From assembly GCF_000284015.1 (NCBI RefSeq), contig NC_016943.1, positions 2,769,541-2,833,540 of the forward strand: DNA of 64,000 nucleotides, given 5' to 3'. This DNA is from Blastococcus saxobsidens DD2 (GTDB lineage Bacteria > Actinomycetota > Actinomycetes > Mycobacteriales > Geodermatophilaceae). Shown one piece after another: positions 42,075 through 50,629 of this stretch; position 1 is the first letter of the stretch, and every line of letters starts with the position of its first letter. The notes below the pieces were generated by a model that was given only the letters and a program-made list of their open reading frames with translations, searched no databases and was not told where the DNA came from. A program made the translations under genes and the position numbers.

Positions 42075-42734
42075 CTAGCGGTAGCTGAGCAGGTTCCGCC
42101 GGTCGCCCGTGACGTGGGCGTGGTCGTTGAAGGCCAGCAGGGACAGCCCGCCGGCGCCCGCCAGCACCGAGGTGATCCCGACGTTCACCGCCGCCCGGTT
42201 GAGCCCGACCACGCCGTCGGCCGGTGCCGCGAGGAGCGCGGCGACCACCGCGGCGATCACCCCGGCAGAGGTGGCGACGACGGCGTCCCGGCCACGGGGC
42301 AGCCGGGCGACCAGCTCCTCGACCGCGGCGACCGCCCCGGAGGAGAACGCCGGCCAGCCGTCGGGCTCACCGGCGGCGATCCAGGAGCGCAGCGCGGCGT
42401 CGAGCAGCCGCTGCACCTGGCGGGAGCCGGACTCGCCGGCCGGCTCTCCCCCGGGATCGGTGGGATACCGCTTCAGCAGGTCCAGGTGGTCGTACTCGTC
42501 GAGCCGCGGATCGACGTCCCCGGGCACCGGCCAGCCGGCGGCCTCGGCGAGCAGCGCCGCGGTGTCACGCTGGCGGCGCAGGGTGCCCGAGAGGACCAGC
42601 GGGTCGCGGAGGTCGCGTCGTCGCAGCTCCTCCCCCAGGCAGGTCGCCTGCTGCCGGCCGAGATCGCTGAGGACGTCGTAGTCGTCGGACCCGAAGGAGG
42701 CCTGACCGTGCCGGACGAGGCAGATCAGCGGCAT
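42075..42734 (-). CDS. Histidine phosphatase family protein
   Basis: 219 residues from ATG 42734, overlapping the upstream phosphotransferase gene by ten bases. The catalytic RHG motif is LICLVRHGQASFG. The second His, normally in the GH motif, is replaced by VATSAGVIAAV, so the acid/base residue is not obvious and activity could be reduced or altered. Co-translation with a phosphotransferase-family protein is a common actinobacterial pair. Confidence 0.82.
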   Translation of the reverse strand: MPLICLVRHGQASFGSDDYDVLSDLGRQQATCLGEELRRRDLRDPLVLSGTLRRQRDTAALLAEAAGWPVPGDVDPRLDEYDHLDLLKRYPTDPGGEPAGESGSRQVQRLLDAALRSWIAAGEPDGWPAFSSGAVAAVEELVARLPRGRDAVVATSAGVIAAVVAALLAAPADGVVGLNRAAVNVGITSVLAGAGGLSLLAFNDHAHVTGDRRNLLSYR

Positions 42735-43792
42735 CCGGCCAGCCTCTCGGCGCGCTGGAGCAGGACGGCGGCGGCGATCCCGAAGTTCGCGAACCGCGGG
42801 TTGGTGGTGTGCCCGGAGCTGTAGCGGGCCCAGATCTGCTGGATGATCACCGCGAGCCGGAACAGTCCGAACACCTCGTAGAAGGTCCAGTCGTCGGTGC
42901 GGAGCCCCGTGCGGGCCAGGTAGCGCTCGACCAGCTGCTCACGGGTCGGCATCCCGGGCAGGATGCTCGGCTGGGTGGAGACGAGCCCGAACTCCTCCTC
43001 GTCGTCGGCGGTCACCCAGTAGGCGAGCGAGGCGCCGAGATCCATCAGCGGATCGCCCACGGTGGCCATCTCCCAGTCGAGGACGCCGGTGATGCGCGGC
43101 GTGCCCGAGAGGTCGAGCACCAGGTTGTCCAGCTTCCAGTCCCCGTGCAGCAGGCTCGCCCGCACGTCCTGCGGCTGGTGCTCGGCCAGCCAGGCCATGA
43201 GCTCCTCGGCCGGCGGCACGTCGTCGGTCAGCGCGTCGCGGAAGCGCCGCGACCAGCCCTCCACCTGGCGGCGGACGTACCCCGGCCCCTTGCCCAGGTC
43301 GGCGAGGCCGGCGGCGTCGACGTCGATGAGGTGCAGGTCGGCCAGCGTGTCGTAGGTGGTCTCGCCCAGGACCCGCGCCCGCTCGGGCGAGAGCTGCACG
43401 CCCTCGGGCAGCTTCCGGGTGAGGATGGTGCCGGTCAGCCGCTCCATGACGTAGAAGTCGCTGCCGATGACCGACGGGTCCGAGCAGAAGCCGTAGATCT
43501 CGGCGACCACGTCCAGGTGCGGGCGCAGCCGCTGCTGCACGCGCACCTCCCGGCCCATGTCGTGCGCCGAGGCCGCCCTGTGCCCGTGCGGCGGCCTGCG
43601 CAGCACCAGCTCCAGGTCGGCGTAGTCGAGCAGGTAGGTGAGGTTGCTGGCCCCGCCGGAGAACTGCCGCACCAGGGGTGCGGACCGCCCCTCGAGCGCC
43701 GGCACGCGCGGCGCCAGCCACGCGTGCACGGCCTCGACGTCGAAGGCGTCCTCGGGTCGGACCTCGCGCAGTCGGCTTCCGTTCTCGCTCAT
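42725..43792 (-). CDS. Phosphotransferase-family protein (APH/ACAD10-like kinase fold)
   Basis: 355 residues from ATG 43792; ATG 43801 is an alternative. Kinase-like fold with LLHGDWKLDNLVLD (catalytic HGDxxxxN) and GVLDWEMATVGDPLMDLG (metal-binding D-W-E). VLRRPPHGHRAASAHDMGRE marks the ACAD10/FadE36-type branch linked to acyl-CoA metabolism rather than antibiotic resistance. Paired with a histidine phosphatase gene. Confidence 0.87.
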   Translation of the reverse strand: MSENGSRLREVRPEDAFDVEAVHAWLAPRVPALEGRSAPLVRQFSGGASNLTYLLDYADLELVLRRPPHGHRAASAHDMGREVRVQQRLRPHLDVVAEIYGFCSDPSVIGSDFYVMERLTGTILTRKLPEGVQLSPERARVLGETTYDTLADLHLIDVDAAGLADLGKGPGYVRRQVEGWSRRFRDALTDDVPPAEELMAWLAEHQPQDVRASLLHGDWKLDNLVLDLSGTPRITGVLDWEMATVGDPLMDLGASLAYWVTADDEEEFGLVSTQPSILPGMPTREQLVERYLARTGLRTDDWTFYEVFGLFRLAVIIQQIWARYSSGHTTNPRFANFGIAAAVLLQRAERLAGCR

Positions 43793-43838
43793 CGGCCCCA
43801 TCCCATCACGGGCCGCCCCCGGGTACGCGGGGACGGCG

Positions 43839-43976
43839 TCAGCGCAGCTCCTCCCGAGGATCGTGCCGGTGGGGTTCCTCGGGCAGCTCGGTCACCAGTT
43901 CGCCGATGCGGCACAGCGGCTCGTCGGGAGCGGTCGTGGCCGACTCCCGGAGCGTGGTGGCGAGGGCGGACGACAT
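43839..43976 (-). CDS. Small hypothetical protein (45 residues)
   Basis: Starts at ATG 43976 with AGGGGAA eight bases ahead. The product begins MSSALATTLRESATTAPDEP and ends in PEEPHRHDPREELR; it is acidic, soluble and without cysteines. No family is recognised. The good ribosome site and a 63-base gap from the next gene make it plausible, but it is short. Confidence 0.4.
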   Translation of the reverse strand: MSSALATTLRESATTAPDEPLCRIGELVTELPEEPHRHDPREELR

Positions 43977-44216
43977 CGACGGTTCCCCTGGTCGGTCTGC
44001 GTCGGTGTGAGTTGCAACGCGCCGCGGCCACCGGCGTGTGCGGCGATCGGCCGTCGCCGGACGCCGGTCGGGCAGGAGATGCACACCGGGACATGCGGGT
44101 CCGGAAGTGCTAGCGTCGTCAGCGGGTCGAAGCTCCGGCCCCAGCTGCGTCCGGGACATCGCGCTGCTACCGGAGCCCCACTCCGGGCAGTGCGCGCCCC
44201 AGGTGGGAGATCCGCC

Positions 44217-44705
44217 ATGGATCTGCACGAGTACCCCGAGCACTGCGCCGCGGCCGAGCCCGCGGGGTCTCCCTTCACGGTCTCGGTCGACGTGCGCTCG
44301 GCGGAGGTCAGCGTGGCCGGTGAGCTCGACCGGGAACACGCCCACCACGTGCTCGACGCGCTGGCCGCGCTGTCCGCCACCGACCATGCGGTCTGGACCC
44401 TGGAGGCCCGGCAGGTCACCTTCTGCGACGCCGCGGGCCTGCGGTCGCTGGTGACCGCGCACCGCCTGGCCCACCGCCACGGTCGGGAGCTGTCGGTGCT
44501 GCCCAGCACGTGCATGCACCGGCTGGTGCTGCTGGTCGGGCTGGAACAGCTGCTGCACACCCCACCGGCGCCGGCCAGGCTCGTGACCGATGTCGCGGAG
44601 TGCCGGCGGGCCCACACGTCCCTGGCGACCGTCCGCGAACTCCGTCATCCGGCCGGGCGGCCGGCGCCGACGGACCCGGCACCGGCGGAGTCCGCGGTCG
44701 GCTGA
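44217..44705 (+). CDS. STAS-domain protein (anti-sigma factor antagonist-like)
   Basis: 162 residues from ATG 44217 with GGTGGGAGA ahead. A STAS domain spans residues 15-115: VSVAGELDREHAHHVLDALA, then EARQVTFCDAAGLRSLVTAH with Cys-Asp-Ala where typical antagonists have D-S-S/T-G, so the phosphorylatable Ser is missing. The C-terminal 50 residues are a Pro-rich tail. It may act as a structural partner rather than a phospho-switch. A TAGCGT box at 44111 could be its -10. Confidence 0.78.
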   Translation: MDLHEYPEHCAAAEPAGSPFTVSVDVRSAEVSVAGELDREHAHHVLDALAALSATDHAVWTLEARQVTFCDAAGLRSLVTAHRLAHRHGRELSVLPSTCMHRLVLLVGLEQLLHTPPAPARLVTDVAECRRAHTSLATVRELRHPAGRPAPTDPAPAESAVG

Positions 44706-44716
44706 CGCCGGGACGG

Positions 44717-44995
44717 CTACTGGACGGGCGCGTCCGGCGGCGGGACCCGGTGGCTCAGCTGCTCGTCGACCGACACCACGCCCGCGACGCCGGACAGCGC
44801 ACCCAGGGTGCCGGGCGGGACCGAACCGGTGATGATGCCCAGCCCGTCCAGCACCTGGTCCACCTGCATGCCGCGCGCCCGCAGCCCCTGCACCACGCCG
44901 TCGAGGGCGGACAGGTGCCCGTCGTCGACGGTGACGCTGACGTGGGTCATGTCCGGCGAGACTACGCGGACCCGCGCGGCCGGGGAATCGCTCAC
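44717..44995 (-). CDS. Small I9/prodomain-like protein coupled to a subtilase
   Basis: 92 residues from GTG 44995, overlapping the subtilase stop (GTGA). The segments VSVTVDDGHLSALDGVVQGL, VDQVLDGLGIITGSVPPGTL and LSGVAGVVSVDEQL follow the beta-alpha-beta pattern of peptidase inhibitor I9 / subtilisin prodomains, where the strand G-x-V-x-G and the final V-x-x-V-E/D sit at the protease interface. The upstream subtilase has no such domain recognisable in front of its catalytic core. A trans-acting chaperone or inhibitor is the likely role; this is inference. Confidence 0.65.
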   Translation of the reverse strand: MSDSPAARVRVVSPDMTHVSVTVDDGHLSALDGVVQGLRARGMQVDQVLDGLGIITGSVPPGTLGALSGVAGVVSVDEQLSHRVPPPDAPVQ

Positions 44996-46284
44996 CGCGG
45001 CGCCAGCACCAGCCCGCTCCCCACGTCGAGCGACGGCTGGAGCAGCCGCTCGCTCTCCTGGCAGAGCGTCGCCCACAGCTCCATTCCGCGGCGGCCGGTG
45101 GCCTCGGCCCACAGCGCGGCCACCCCGGCCACGTGCGGAGTCGCCATGCTGGTGCCGCTGATCGTGCGGTAGCGATCCGGCATCGGCCACGACGAGAGCA
45201 CCTCCCCTCCCGGTGCGGCGACGTCGACCTGGCCACCGCGCTCCGGCAGGCTGCGGGCCGAGAAGTACGCCATCTCCAGACCCGGGTCCAGCGCACCCAC
45301 GGCCATGATCTCCACGCTGTTGGCCGGGGCGCCCACGAAGCCCGGGTTCCCCCCGCGCCGGTCGCCGTTGTTGCCGGCGGCGGCGATGATCAGCGAGCCG
45401 CGCTGCAGCGCCCGACGCCCGGCCGCCGAGTACGGCGGGTGCGCCTCCATGACATCCGCGCCCAGGGACATCGAGATGACCGGGCAGCCGCTGGTCACCG
45501 CCCAGTTGATCCCGGCGAGGATGCCGGCGTCGGTGCCGCTGCCCTCGTTGCCGAGCACCTTGCCGGAGAAGATCTCCGCGTCCGAGGCGACGCCGTACCG
45601 GGGCCCGGTTCGAGGCCCAGCGGGCCCGCACGCGGTCCCGATGCAGTGCGTGCCGTGCCCGTGGCCGTCCTGGGCGTCCTCCCCGGCGACGAAGGAACGG
45701 GCCGTCACCGCCCGGCCCACGAAGTCGGGATGGGGCAGGTCGAAACCGGTGTCCAGCACCGCGACCCGGATGCCACGACCGGAGAAGCCGCAGGCGTCGG
45801 CGCGCACCGCCTGCACCCCCCAGGTCGCCTCCGCGGTGTCCTGGAACCGCGCCCTGGGCGCCGCCCCGGCGGGCGTATCGGCGGACGCGAACCGCCCGGC
45901 CAGATCGCTGACGCCGTCCCGGTAGCCGCGCACGTAGGTGCCCATGTCGGCCGGGAGGACGTGGTGGACGAGTTCCGGCGAGACCGACAGCACCGGCCGG
46001 GCCGACCCCGCCCGCAGCTCGCGCAGCTGTCCCTCGTCCGCCGTGACGACGGCGATGCCGAGCGCGGCGAACACCGTGGCGCCGGCTCCCCGGAGGGTCT
46101 CCGGCGGGACGTCGCCGGCGGCGAAGTCCCGCGAGTCCGCGACGTCGCGCACCCCGGCGCGGGCCCAGTCGACCGGCTCCTCGCTGTCGGCGTCGGCGAA
46201 GACGACGACCTGGCGGCCGGTGGTCCGTGGCCGGGGGTCGGGGCGCTCCGTCTCCGGGACGGCTGGGCGGCGCGGATCCTTCAT
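44992..46284 (-). CDS. Subtilisin-family serine protease (S8), no signal peptide
   Basis: 430 residues from ATG 46284. Catalytic Asp in VAVLDTGFDLPHPDFVG, His in DGHGHGTHCIGTACGPAG, Asn oxyanion in AAAGNNGDRRGG, Ser in ISGTSMATPHVAGVAAL. About 165 residues precede the core, and the start (MKDPRRPAVPETERPDPRP) lacks a hydrophobic leader, so the protease is probably cytoplasmic or exported unconventionally. The following gene encodes a small prodomain-like protein, suggesting that activity is controlled in trans. Confidence 0.9.
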   Translation of the reverse strand: MKDPRRPAVPETERPDPRPRTTGRQVVVFADADSEEPVDWARAGVRDVADSRDFAAGDVPPETLRGAGATVFAALGIAVVTADEGQLRELRAGSARPVLSVSPELVHHVLPADMGTYVRGYRDGVSDLAGRFASADTPAGAAPRARFQDTAEATWGVQAVRADACGFSGRGIRVAVLDTGFDLPHPDFVGRAVTARSFVAGEDAQDGHGHGTHCIGTACGPAGPRTGPRYGVASDAEIFSGKVLGNEGSGTDAGILAGINWAVTSGCPVISMSLGADVMEAHPPYSAAGRRALQRGSLIIAAAGNNGDRRGGNPGFVGAPANSVEIMAVGALDPGLEMAYFSARSLPERGGQVDVAAPGGEVLSSWPMPDRYRTISGTSMATPHVAGVAALWAEATGRRGMELWATLCQESERLLQPSLDVGSGLVLAPR

Positions 46285-46400
46285 CGTTCCCCCTCGGGCG
46301 GTGCTCGGCGGCCGGGCGGCGCCACCTACAGCTAGTCGTGGCGTCGTCCCGCTCCGTCAGCGTCGCCGTGCCGCCGCGGACGGGCAACCCGGGAGCACGG

Positions 46401-46802
46401 TCAGCCCTGCACGACCGTGGGGTCCATCCACATGACCTCCCAGACGTTGCCGTCGGGGTCGGCGAAGCTCGCCCCGTACATGACGCCGTGGTCCTGGGGC
46501 GGCAGCCACGGCTTCCCTCCGGCGGTGACGGCGGTGCTCACCAGCCGGTCCACCTCCTCCCGGCTGTCCGCCGACAGGCAGATGAGGACCGACGTGGCCT
46601 GCGCCGGGTCGCCGACCGCACCGGTGACGAAGTCGGCGAACCGCTCGCGGGTCAGCAGCATCACGTGGATGTTCTCCTCGACGACGTAGGAGACGCACCG
46701 CTCGTCGGAGAACTGGTCGTTGCGCCGGAAACCCAGCGCGCCGTAGAAGGCGTCGGCCCGGTCGCGGTCGGTGACGGGCAGGTTCACGAAGATCATGCGC
46801 AC
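46401..46802 (-). CDS. VOC (glyoxalase/bleomycin resistance) family protein
   Basis: 133 residues from GTG 46802 with AGGAG five bases ahead; ATG 46796 is possible. Two beta-alpha-beta3 units: FVNLPVTDRDRADAFYGALG at the start and GASFADPDGNVWEVMWMDP at the end, where the usual metal Glu is present (WEVMWMD). MLLTRERFADF is typical of a subgroup of unknown function annotated as extradiol-dioxygenase-like. Monocistronic. Confidence 0.87.
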   Translation of the reverse strand: MRMIFVNLPVTDRDRADAFYGALGFRRNDQFSDERCVSYVVEENIHVMLLTRERFADFVTGAVGDPAQATSVLICLSADSREEVDRLVSTAVTAGGKPWLPPQDHGVMYGASFADPDGNVWEVMWMDPTVVQG

Positions 46803-46961
46803 GGGGACTCCTCGGACGTGGTCGCCGCCCGCCGGGTGCGGGAAACTCCGAGGGGAAGACCGGGAGGTCGCACGGAAGTCATCGCTGCCACCGGAGATTG
46901 CCGGGTGCGACCGGGACAGCTCGGCCCGGGGGCGCCGGCCGCGGGCCGGCCGGCGACGACC

Positions 46962-47468
46962 TCAGTCCCTCGACTGCACGATCGAGGCGTCGAGGAAGGG
47001 CTCCCCCTCCCAGTTCGCGTAGGCCTCGTCGGGGAGGTCGCTGCCGACGGCTTCCTCGACCGCGACGAGCTCGAACTCCTCCCAGGGCACGGCGGCGACC
47101 GCGACCACCTGACCGGGCGCCAGGTCACCGAGCTCCTCGTGCATGATCACGAGGATCGGCTCGACGTCGTCCTCGCCGCCGAGCGTGAAGGCTATCGGGG
47201 AGATGATGCGCTGCACCTCGCCGAGCAGCGACACCTCCAGGCCCTCGTAGCCCTCGATGTCGTCGCGGAAGGCCTCGCTGTAGAGCCCGCTGTAGGGGTC
47301 CTCGAGGTCCTCGACCGGCCGGACGCCGACGTCGACCGGGGTGGTCGCCGAGGTGTCGTCCTCCCCGCAGCCGGCGAGGGCGATCACGCCGAAGGTCAGT
47401 GACAGGAAGGCGCCGGCCACGGAGGGCCACCGACGCCGGGCGGCGTGCGACAGCGCCACCGGGCTCAC
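46962..47468 (-). CDS. Lipoprotein of unknown function
   Basis: 168 residues from GTG 47468. The signal peptide ends in the lipobox VIALAGCGED, so the mature protein is lipid-anchored and begins with an acidic stretch. The body has EDPYSGLYSEAFRDDIEGYE, VSLLGEVQRIISPIAFTLG and PILVIMHEELGDLAPGQVVA, which looks like an OB-fold type domain. I do not recognise a named family. Its promoter should lie in the 357-base region shared with the gene at 47826. Confidence 0.72.
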   Translation of the reverse strand: MSPVALSHAARRRWPSVAGAFLSLTFGVIALAGCGEDDTSATTPVDVGVRPVEDLEDPYSGLYSEAFRDDIEGYEGLEVSLLGEVQRIISPIAFTLGGEDDVEPILVIMHEELGDLAPGQVVAVAAVPWEEFELVAVEEAVGSDLPDEAYANWEGEPFLDASIVQSRD

Positions 47469-47643
47469 CCGTCCCGCCGGATGCGGCCGCTCGCGGCAGG
47501 CGGCGGGGTCGGTCGCCGGCTGGTCGTCATGGCCGTCGTTCCTTCCGTGCTGAGGTCCGGCCGCGGAGTCCGGCGAAGCGGTCGGTGCGATGCTTCTACA
47601 CTCCTTCCCGGTATCGGCACCGCGAGGCCGGCCCGCCGGTTTC

Positions 47644-47703
47644 GTCACCGGTTCGCAACAGGGGTGGACCCCTCGGCCCGTGTGCCCGTTGCGAAGCCGT
47701 GAC
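47644..47703. repeat. Inverted repeat in a divergent promoter region
   Basis: GTCACCGGTTCGCAAC (47644-47659) faces GTTGCGAAGCCGTGAC (47688-47703): 14 of 16 bases pair. Inside lies a second perfect hairpin, AGGGGT-GG-ACCCCT (47660-47673). The right arm overlaps GTGACA, a -35-like hexamer 15 bases before TATCCT (47720-47725), which may drive the gene at 47826. The spacing suggests a two-site operator. The rest of the 47469-47825 gap shows no gene. Confidence 0.5.
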
Positions 47704-47825
47704 AGCGCGCGCGGCCGCGTATCCTCCGCGACCCGCCGGGCATCCCCAGGCAGCGGACGGCCGTGCCTTGCCTCCGCACCCGGTGCGTCACCCGGCCACC
47801 GGCCGACGAGTCGAGGAGGACAGCC

Positions 47826-48542
47826 ATGTCCAGCGCCGTGCCACCCGTCCAGCCCCTGGAGCAGCAGGCCCGCACCGTCGACCTGGTGCGCTGGGGGCCG
47901 GTGATCGCCGGCGCGGTCATCGGCCTGGCCGTCTACGCCCTGTTCAACGCGCTGTGGCTCGCCCTCGCCTCCAGCGCCGGCAACGGTTGGGTGAGCGACA
48001 ACCTCGGCTGGTTCGTCGGCGGCACCGCCGCCGGTGCCCTGCTGTTCGCCGGCTTCCTCGCCGGGCTGCTGGCCGGCGCGCGGGGGGCCATGGCCGGGCT
48101 GGTGAACGGGCTCACCGCCTGGGGGCTGCTCTTCCTGCTCACCCTCACCGCGGTGGTGCCGGGCGCTCTGAACCTCAGCGGCAACCTCGCCGCGGGCCTC
48201 GAAGGCGGTACCCAGCAGGTCGGCAGCGGCCTCGGCTCCGCCGGTGGCGGGTTCACCGTGGAGACCGCCCTGTGGACCGGCTTCTGGTCGCTGCTGGCGG
48301 GCCTGGTGCTGGCCGTCCTGGGCGGGATCCTCGGCGGCAAGGTGCGCCGCCCGGTGAAGGTCGCCGAGTCCCACACCCGCGATGACACCCCGGCGCCGCC
48401 CCCGGCGCCGCCCGCCGACCCCGGCCCGGCGACCGCGCCGACGGCCGTGATCAGGGACAACCACGTCGTGGACCGCGCCCCCGGCCGCGAGGAGACCGTG
48501 GCGGGCCGGTCGGTCACCCGCGAGGAGCGCGTCGACCGCTGA
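47826..48542 (+). CDS. Multi-pass membrane protein with acidic C-terminal tail
   Basis: 238 residues from ATG 47826 with GGAGGA eight bases ahead. Four hydrophobic segments between residues 20 and 175 (VIAGAVIGLAVYALFNALW, AGALLFAGFLAGLLAG, AWGLLFLLTLTAVVPG, FWSLLAGLVLAVLGGILG) and small-residue-rich packing resemble the TIGR04086/YrzE-type membrane proteins. The tail is Pro-Ala-rich and ends TREERVDR. Function unknown. Confidence 0.72.
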   Translation: MSSAVPPVQPLEQQARTVDLVRWGPVIAGAVIGLAVYALFNALWLALASSAGNGWVSDNLGWFVGGTAAGALLFAGFLAGLLAGARGAMAGLVNGLTAWGLLFLLTLTAVVPGALNLSGNLAAGLEGGTQQVGSGLGSAGGGFTVETALWTGFWSLLAGLVLAVLGGILGGKVRRPVKVAESHTRDDTPAPPPAPPADPGPATAPTAVIRDNHVVDRAPGREETVAGRSVTREERVDR

Positions 48543-48760
48543 GCCGGCGCCGGAGGCGGCGACCGACGTCGTCGGCCTCCGGCAGCCCGGCCGACGCGGG
48601 GGCACGCTGGTCGGGCAGTTCTTCCAGACCGATCCGTACGTGACCGTCGGCTGGACGGACACCTCGATCACCGCGGCCGGATGAGCCCGACCACTCCTCA
48701 GCCCTGTCCGGCGCCTCGGCGTCGCGTGCACCACTCCCCCCACCCGGAGGTCCTCCCCCC
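48543..48760. other. Intergenic stretch with a possible C-terminal gene fragment
   Basis: One plus-strand frame reads GTLVGQFFQTDPYVTVGWTD then TSITAAG to a stop at 48682-48684, which has the feel of a genuine protein C-terminus. It has no start or upstream body. I cannot assign it. Otherwise nothing is seen before the next gene. Confidence 0.3.
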
Positions 48761-49639
48761 ATGAAGCACTGGATCGGACGCGTCGCCGCCGTCATCGGCG
48801 GGCTGCTCACGCTGCTGCTCGTCTACGGCGTCCTGATCGAGCCGCGGCTGATCCTCGACGTGGAGCGGGCGGACGTCGTGCTCGCCCAGCTCCCGGAGAC
48901 GGCCGACGGCACGGAGGTCGCGCTCATCACCGACCTGCAGGTCGGCATGTGGTGGGCCAACGAGGGCATGGTGGAGCGCGCCGTCGAGGAGATCGTCGAG
49001 GACGAGCCCGACGTCGCGCTGCTCGGCGGCGACTTCGTCTACAGCAGCAGCCCGAGCGTCGATGAGCAGGTGGACACGGTGCTCGACCTGCTGGACCCCC
49101 TGCTGCAGTCGGGCATTTCCACGTTCGCCGTCCTGGGGAACCACGACTACGCCGTGGGAGCGGCCGAGGAGGTGGCCACCGCCCTGGAGGCCGCGGGCGT
49201 CACCGTGCTGCGCAACGAGGCTGCGCCGGTACCGGGCACCGGCACCGGCGCCGCGGCCCTGCACGTGGTCGGTGTCGGGCCGGTGGTGCCGGGTGAACTC
49301 GACATCGACGCCGCGCTGGCCGACGTGCCGGACGGCGCCCCCCGCATCGTGCTGTCGCACAACCCCACCGTGTTGGACGAGTTCCCCGCCGGCACCGCCC
49401 CGCTCGCGCTGGCCGGTCACACCCACTGCGGCCAGATCGCCCTGCCGGGCACGCCGCACTGGGCCTACCTCGCACTGACCGAGGAGGAGAAGATCGTCGC
49501 GGAGGGCTGGGCGCCGGAGGACTACGCGGCCGAGGGCAACCGGCTGTTCGTCACCTGCGGCACGGGCTTCAGCGTCGTGCCGGTCCGGATCAACGCCCCG
49601 CCGGAGATCGCCTTCTTCACCCTGCGGTCCGAGGGCTGA
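48761..49639 (+). CDS. Membrane-anchored calcineurin-like metallophosphoesterase
   Basis: 292 residues from ATG 48761. One N-terminal membrane helix (residues 5-25) and then the phosphoesterase core: ALITDLQVGMWW (D-x-Q instead of D-x-H), LLGGDFVYS, LGNHDYAVG, VLSHNPTVLDE and LAGHTHCGQIALPG. The YkuE/DUF-type group removes or modifies envelope lipids or nucleotides; the first metal His is replaced by Gln here, as in some YkuE relatives. Probably acts outside the membrane. Confidence 0.87.
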   Translation: MKHWIGRVAAVIGGLLTLLLVYGVLIEPRLILDVERADVVLAQLPETADGTEVALITDLQVGMWWANEGMVERAVEEIVEDEPDVALLGGDFVYSSSPSVDEQVDTVLDLLDPLLQSGISTFAVLGNHDYAVGAAEEVATALEAAGVTVLRNEAAPVPGTGTGAAALHVVGVGPVVPGELDIDAALADVPDGAPRIVLSHNPTVLDEFPAGTAPLALAGHTHCGQIALPGTPHWAYLALTEEEKIVAEGWAPEDYAAEGNRLFVTCGTGFSVVPVRINAPPEIAFFTLRSEG

Positions 49640-49644
49640 CCCGC

Positions 49645-49678
49645 GGACCGGCACCGGTCACCCGGCCGGCGCCGGTCC
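49645..49678. terminator. Bidirectional terminator hairpin between convergent genes
   Basis: GGACCGGCACCGG (49645-49657) pairs with CCGGCGCCGGTCC (49666-49678) with one mismatch. It covers the stop of the MscS gene on the minus strand and lies just after the phosphoesterase stop. Confidence 0.5.
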
Positions 49679-50629
49679 CTCCCGCCCGGTGATCCGGAGC
49701 GGGGGGAGCCCGACGACGTCGAACGTCGCCGACGCCAGCCCGATGCCGGCGGCGTCGAGCTCGGCCAGCACCTCGCGGGCCATCCGGTCCTTGACGTCGC
49801 GGACGCCGTACACCCCGGTGAGGAAGCGCACCGTCAGCTCGAGCCAGTTGTCGGTCAGCCGCCAGTACACCTGCGGCTCGAGGTCGGCGCCGCGGACGAA
49901 GTACTTCTCGCTCATCCGCCGCAGCGCCTCGGCCGGCATCTCCTCCTGGGAGACGGAGTGCCGGCGGGCGGTCTCCAAGAGGAGCTTCTCCACCCGGGCA
50001 CGGTCGTCCTGGTACCGGATCGGGAGCGTGAGCTCCTCCCACAGGTACGGGAAGTCGCGGGTGTAGTTGTAGACCGCCTCGTCGAACACCTTGTCGTTGG
50101 TCACCGTGACCACGCGGCCGGTGTACTGGCGGCTGCGCACCCACTGCGCCGGATCCGCGCCCTGCACCGCGGGCGGCTGGCCCATCTCCATGATCGTGGT
50201 GCGGATGAAGCCGAGCGCGATCACGTCGCCACGGACACCGCCCATGGTGATCCGGTCACCGACGTCGAACGTGCCGCCGCGGAGGATCACCAGGTAGCCG
50301 GCCAGCGCGGTGATCACCTTCTGGAGGGCGAAGGCCAGCCCCGCCGTCACCAGGCCGATCCCCGTGGCGAGCCGGGACGGGTCGTCGAACCAGACCGACA
50401 GGACGCCGAGGAACAGCAGGACGGTGACGACCAGGTTGATGATCTGCCGTGCCCAGAAGCGGGGGCCGTCGCGGTCGATGCCACGCATCAGCATCCGGAC
50501 CGCTCCGCGGGCCACCCAGCGCAGCAGCACGAGGCCAAGCAGGAGCACGGCGGTGAGGAACAGCTTGATGCCGTTCTCCTCGCTGACGAACAGCAGCCGG
50601 ATCTCCTGGCCGAACAGCTCGATGATCAC
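49658..50629 (-). CDS. MscS-family mechanosensitive channel
   Basis: 323 residues from GTG 50629, overlapping the preceding gene (GTGA). Three membrane helices precede the conserved TM3/beta boundary: GLVTAGLAFALQKVITALAG, then ILRGGTFDVGDRITMGGVRG and VVTVTNDKVFDEAVYNYT of the MscS beta domain. The protein releases solutes under membrane tension. The C-terminal domain (ETARRHSVSQEEMPAEALRR and onward) is cytoplasmic. Co-translated with a K+-channel-like gene. Confidence 0.88.
   Translation of the reverse strand: MIIELFGQEIRLLFVSEENGIKLFLTAVLLLGLVLLRWVARGAVRMLMRGIDRDGPRFWARQIINLVVTVLLFLGVLSVWFDDPSRLATGIGLVTAGLAFALQKVITALAGYLVILRGGTFDVGDRITMGGVRGDVIALGFIRTTIMEMGQPPAVQGADPAQWVRSRQYTGRVVTVTNDKVFDEAVYNYTRDFPYLWEELTLPIRYQDDRARVEKLLLETARRHSVSQEEMPAEALRRMSEKYFVRGADLEPQVYWRLTDNWLELTVRFLTGVYGVRDVKDRMAREVLAELDAAGIGLASATFDVVGLPPLRITGREGPAPAG

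Noticed and set aside
42725..43792. Aminoglycoside resistance phosphotransferase
   Set aside because: The fold is shared, but the sequence features place it in the ACAD10/FadE36-type branch and the partner is a histidine phosphatase. No resistance context.
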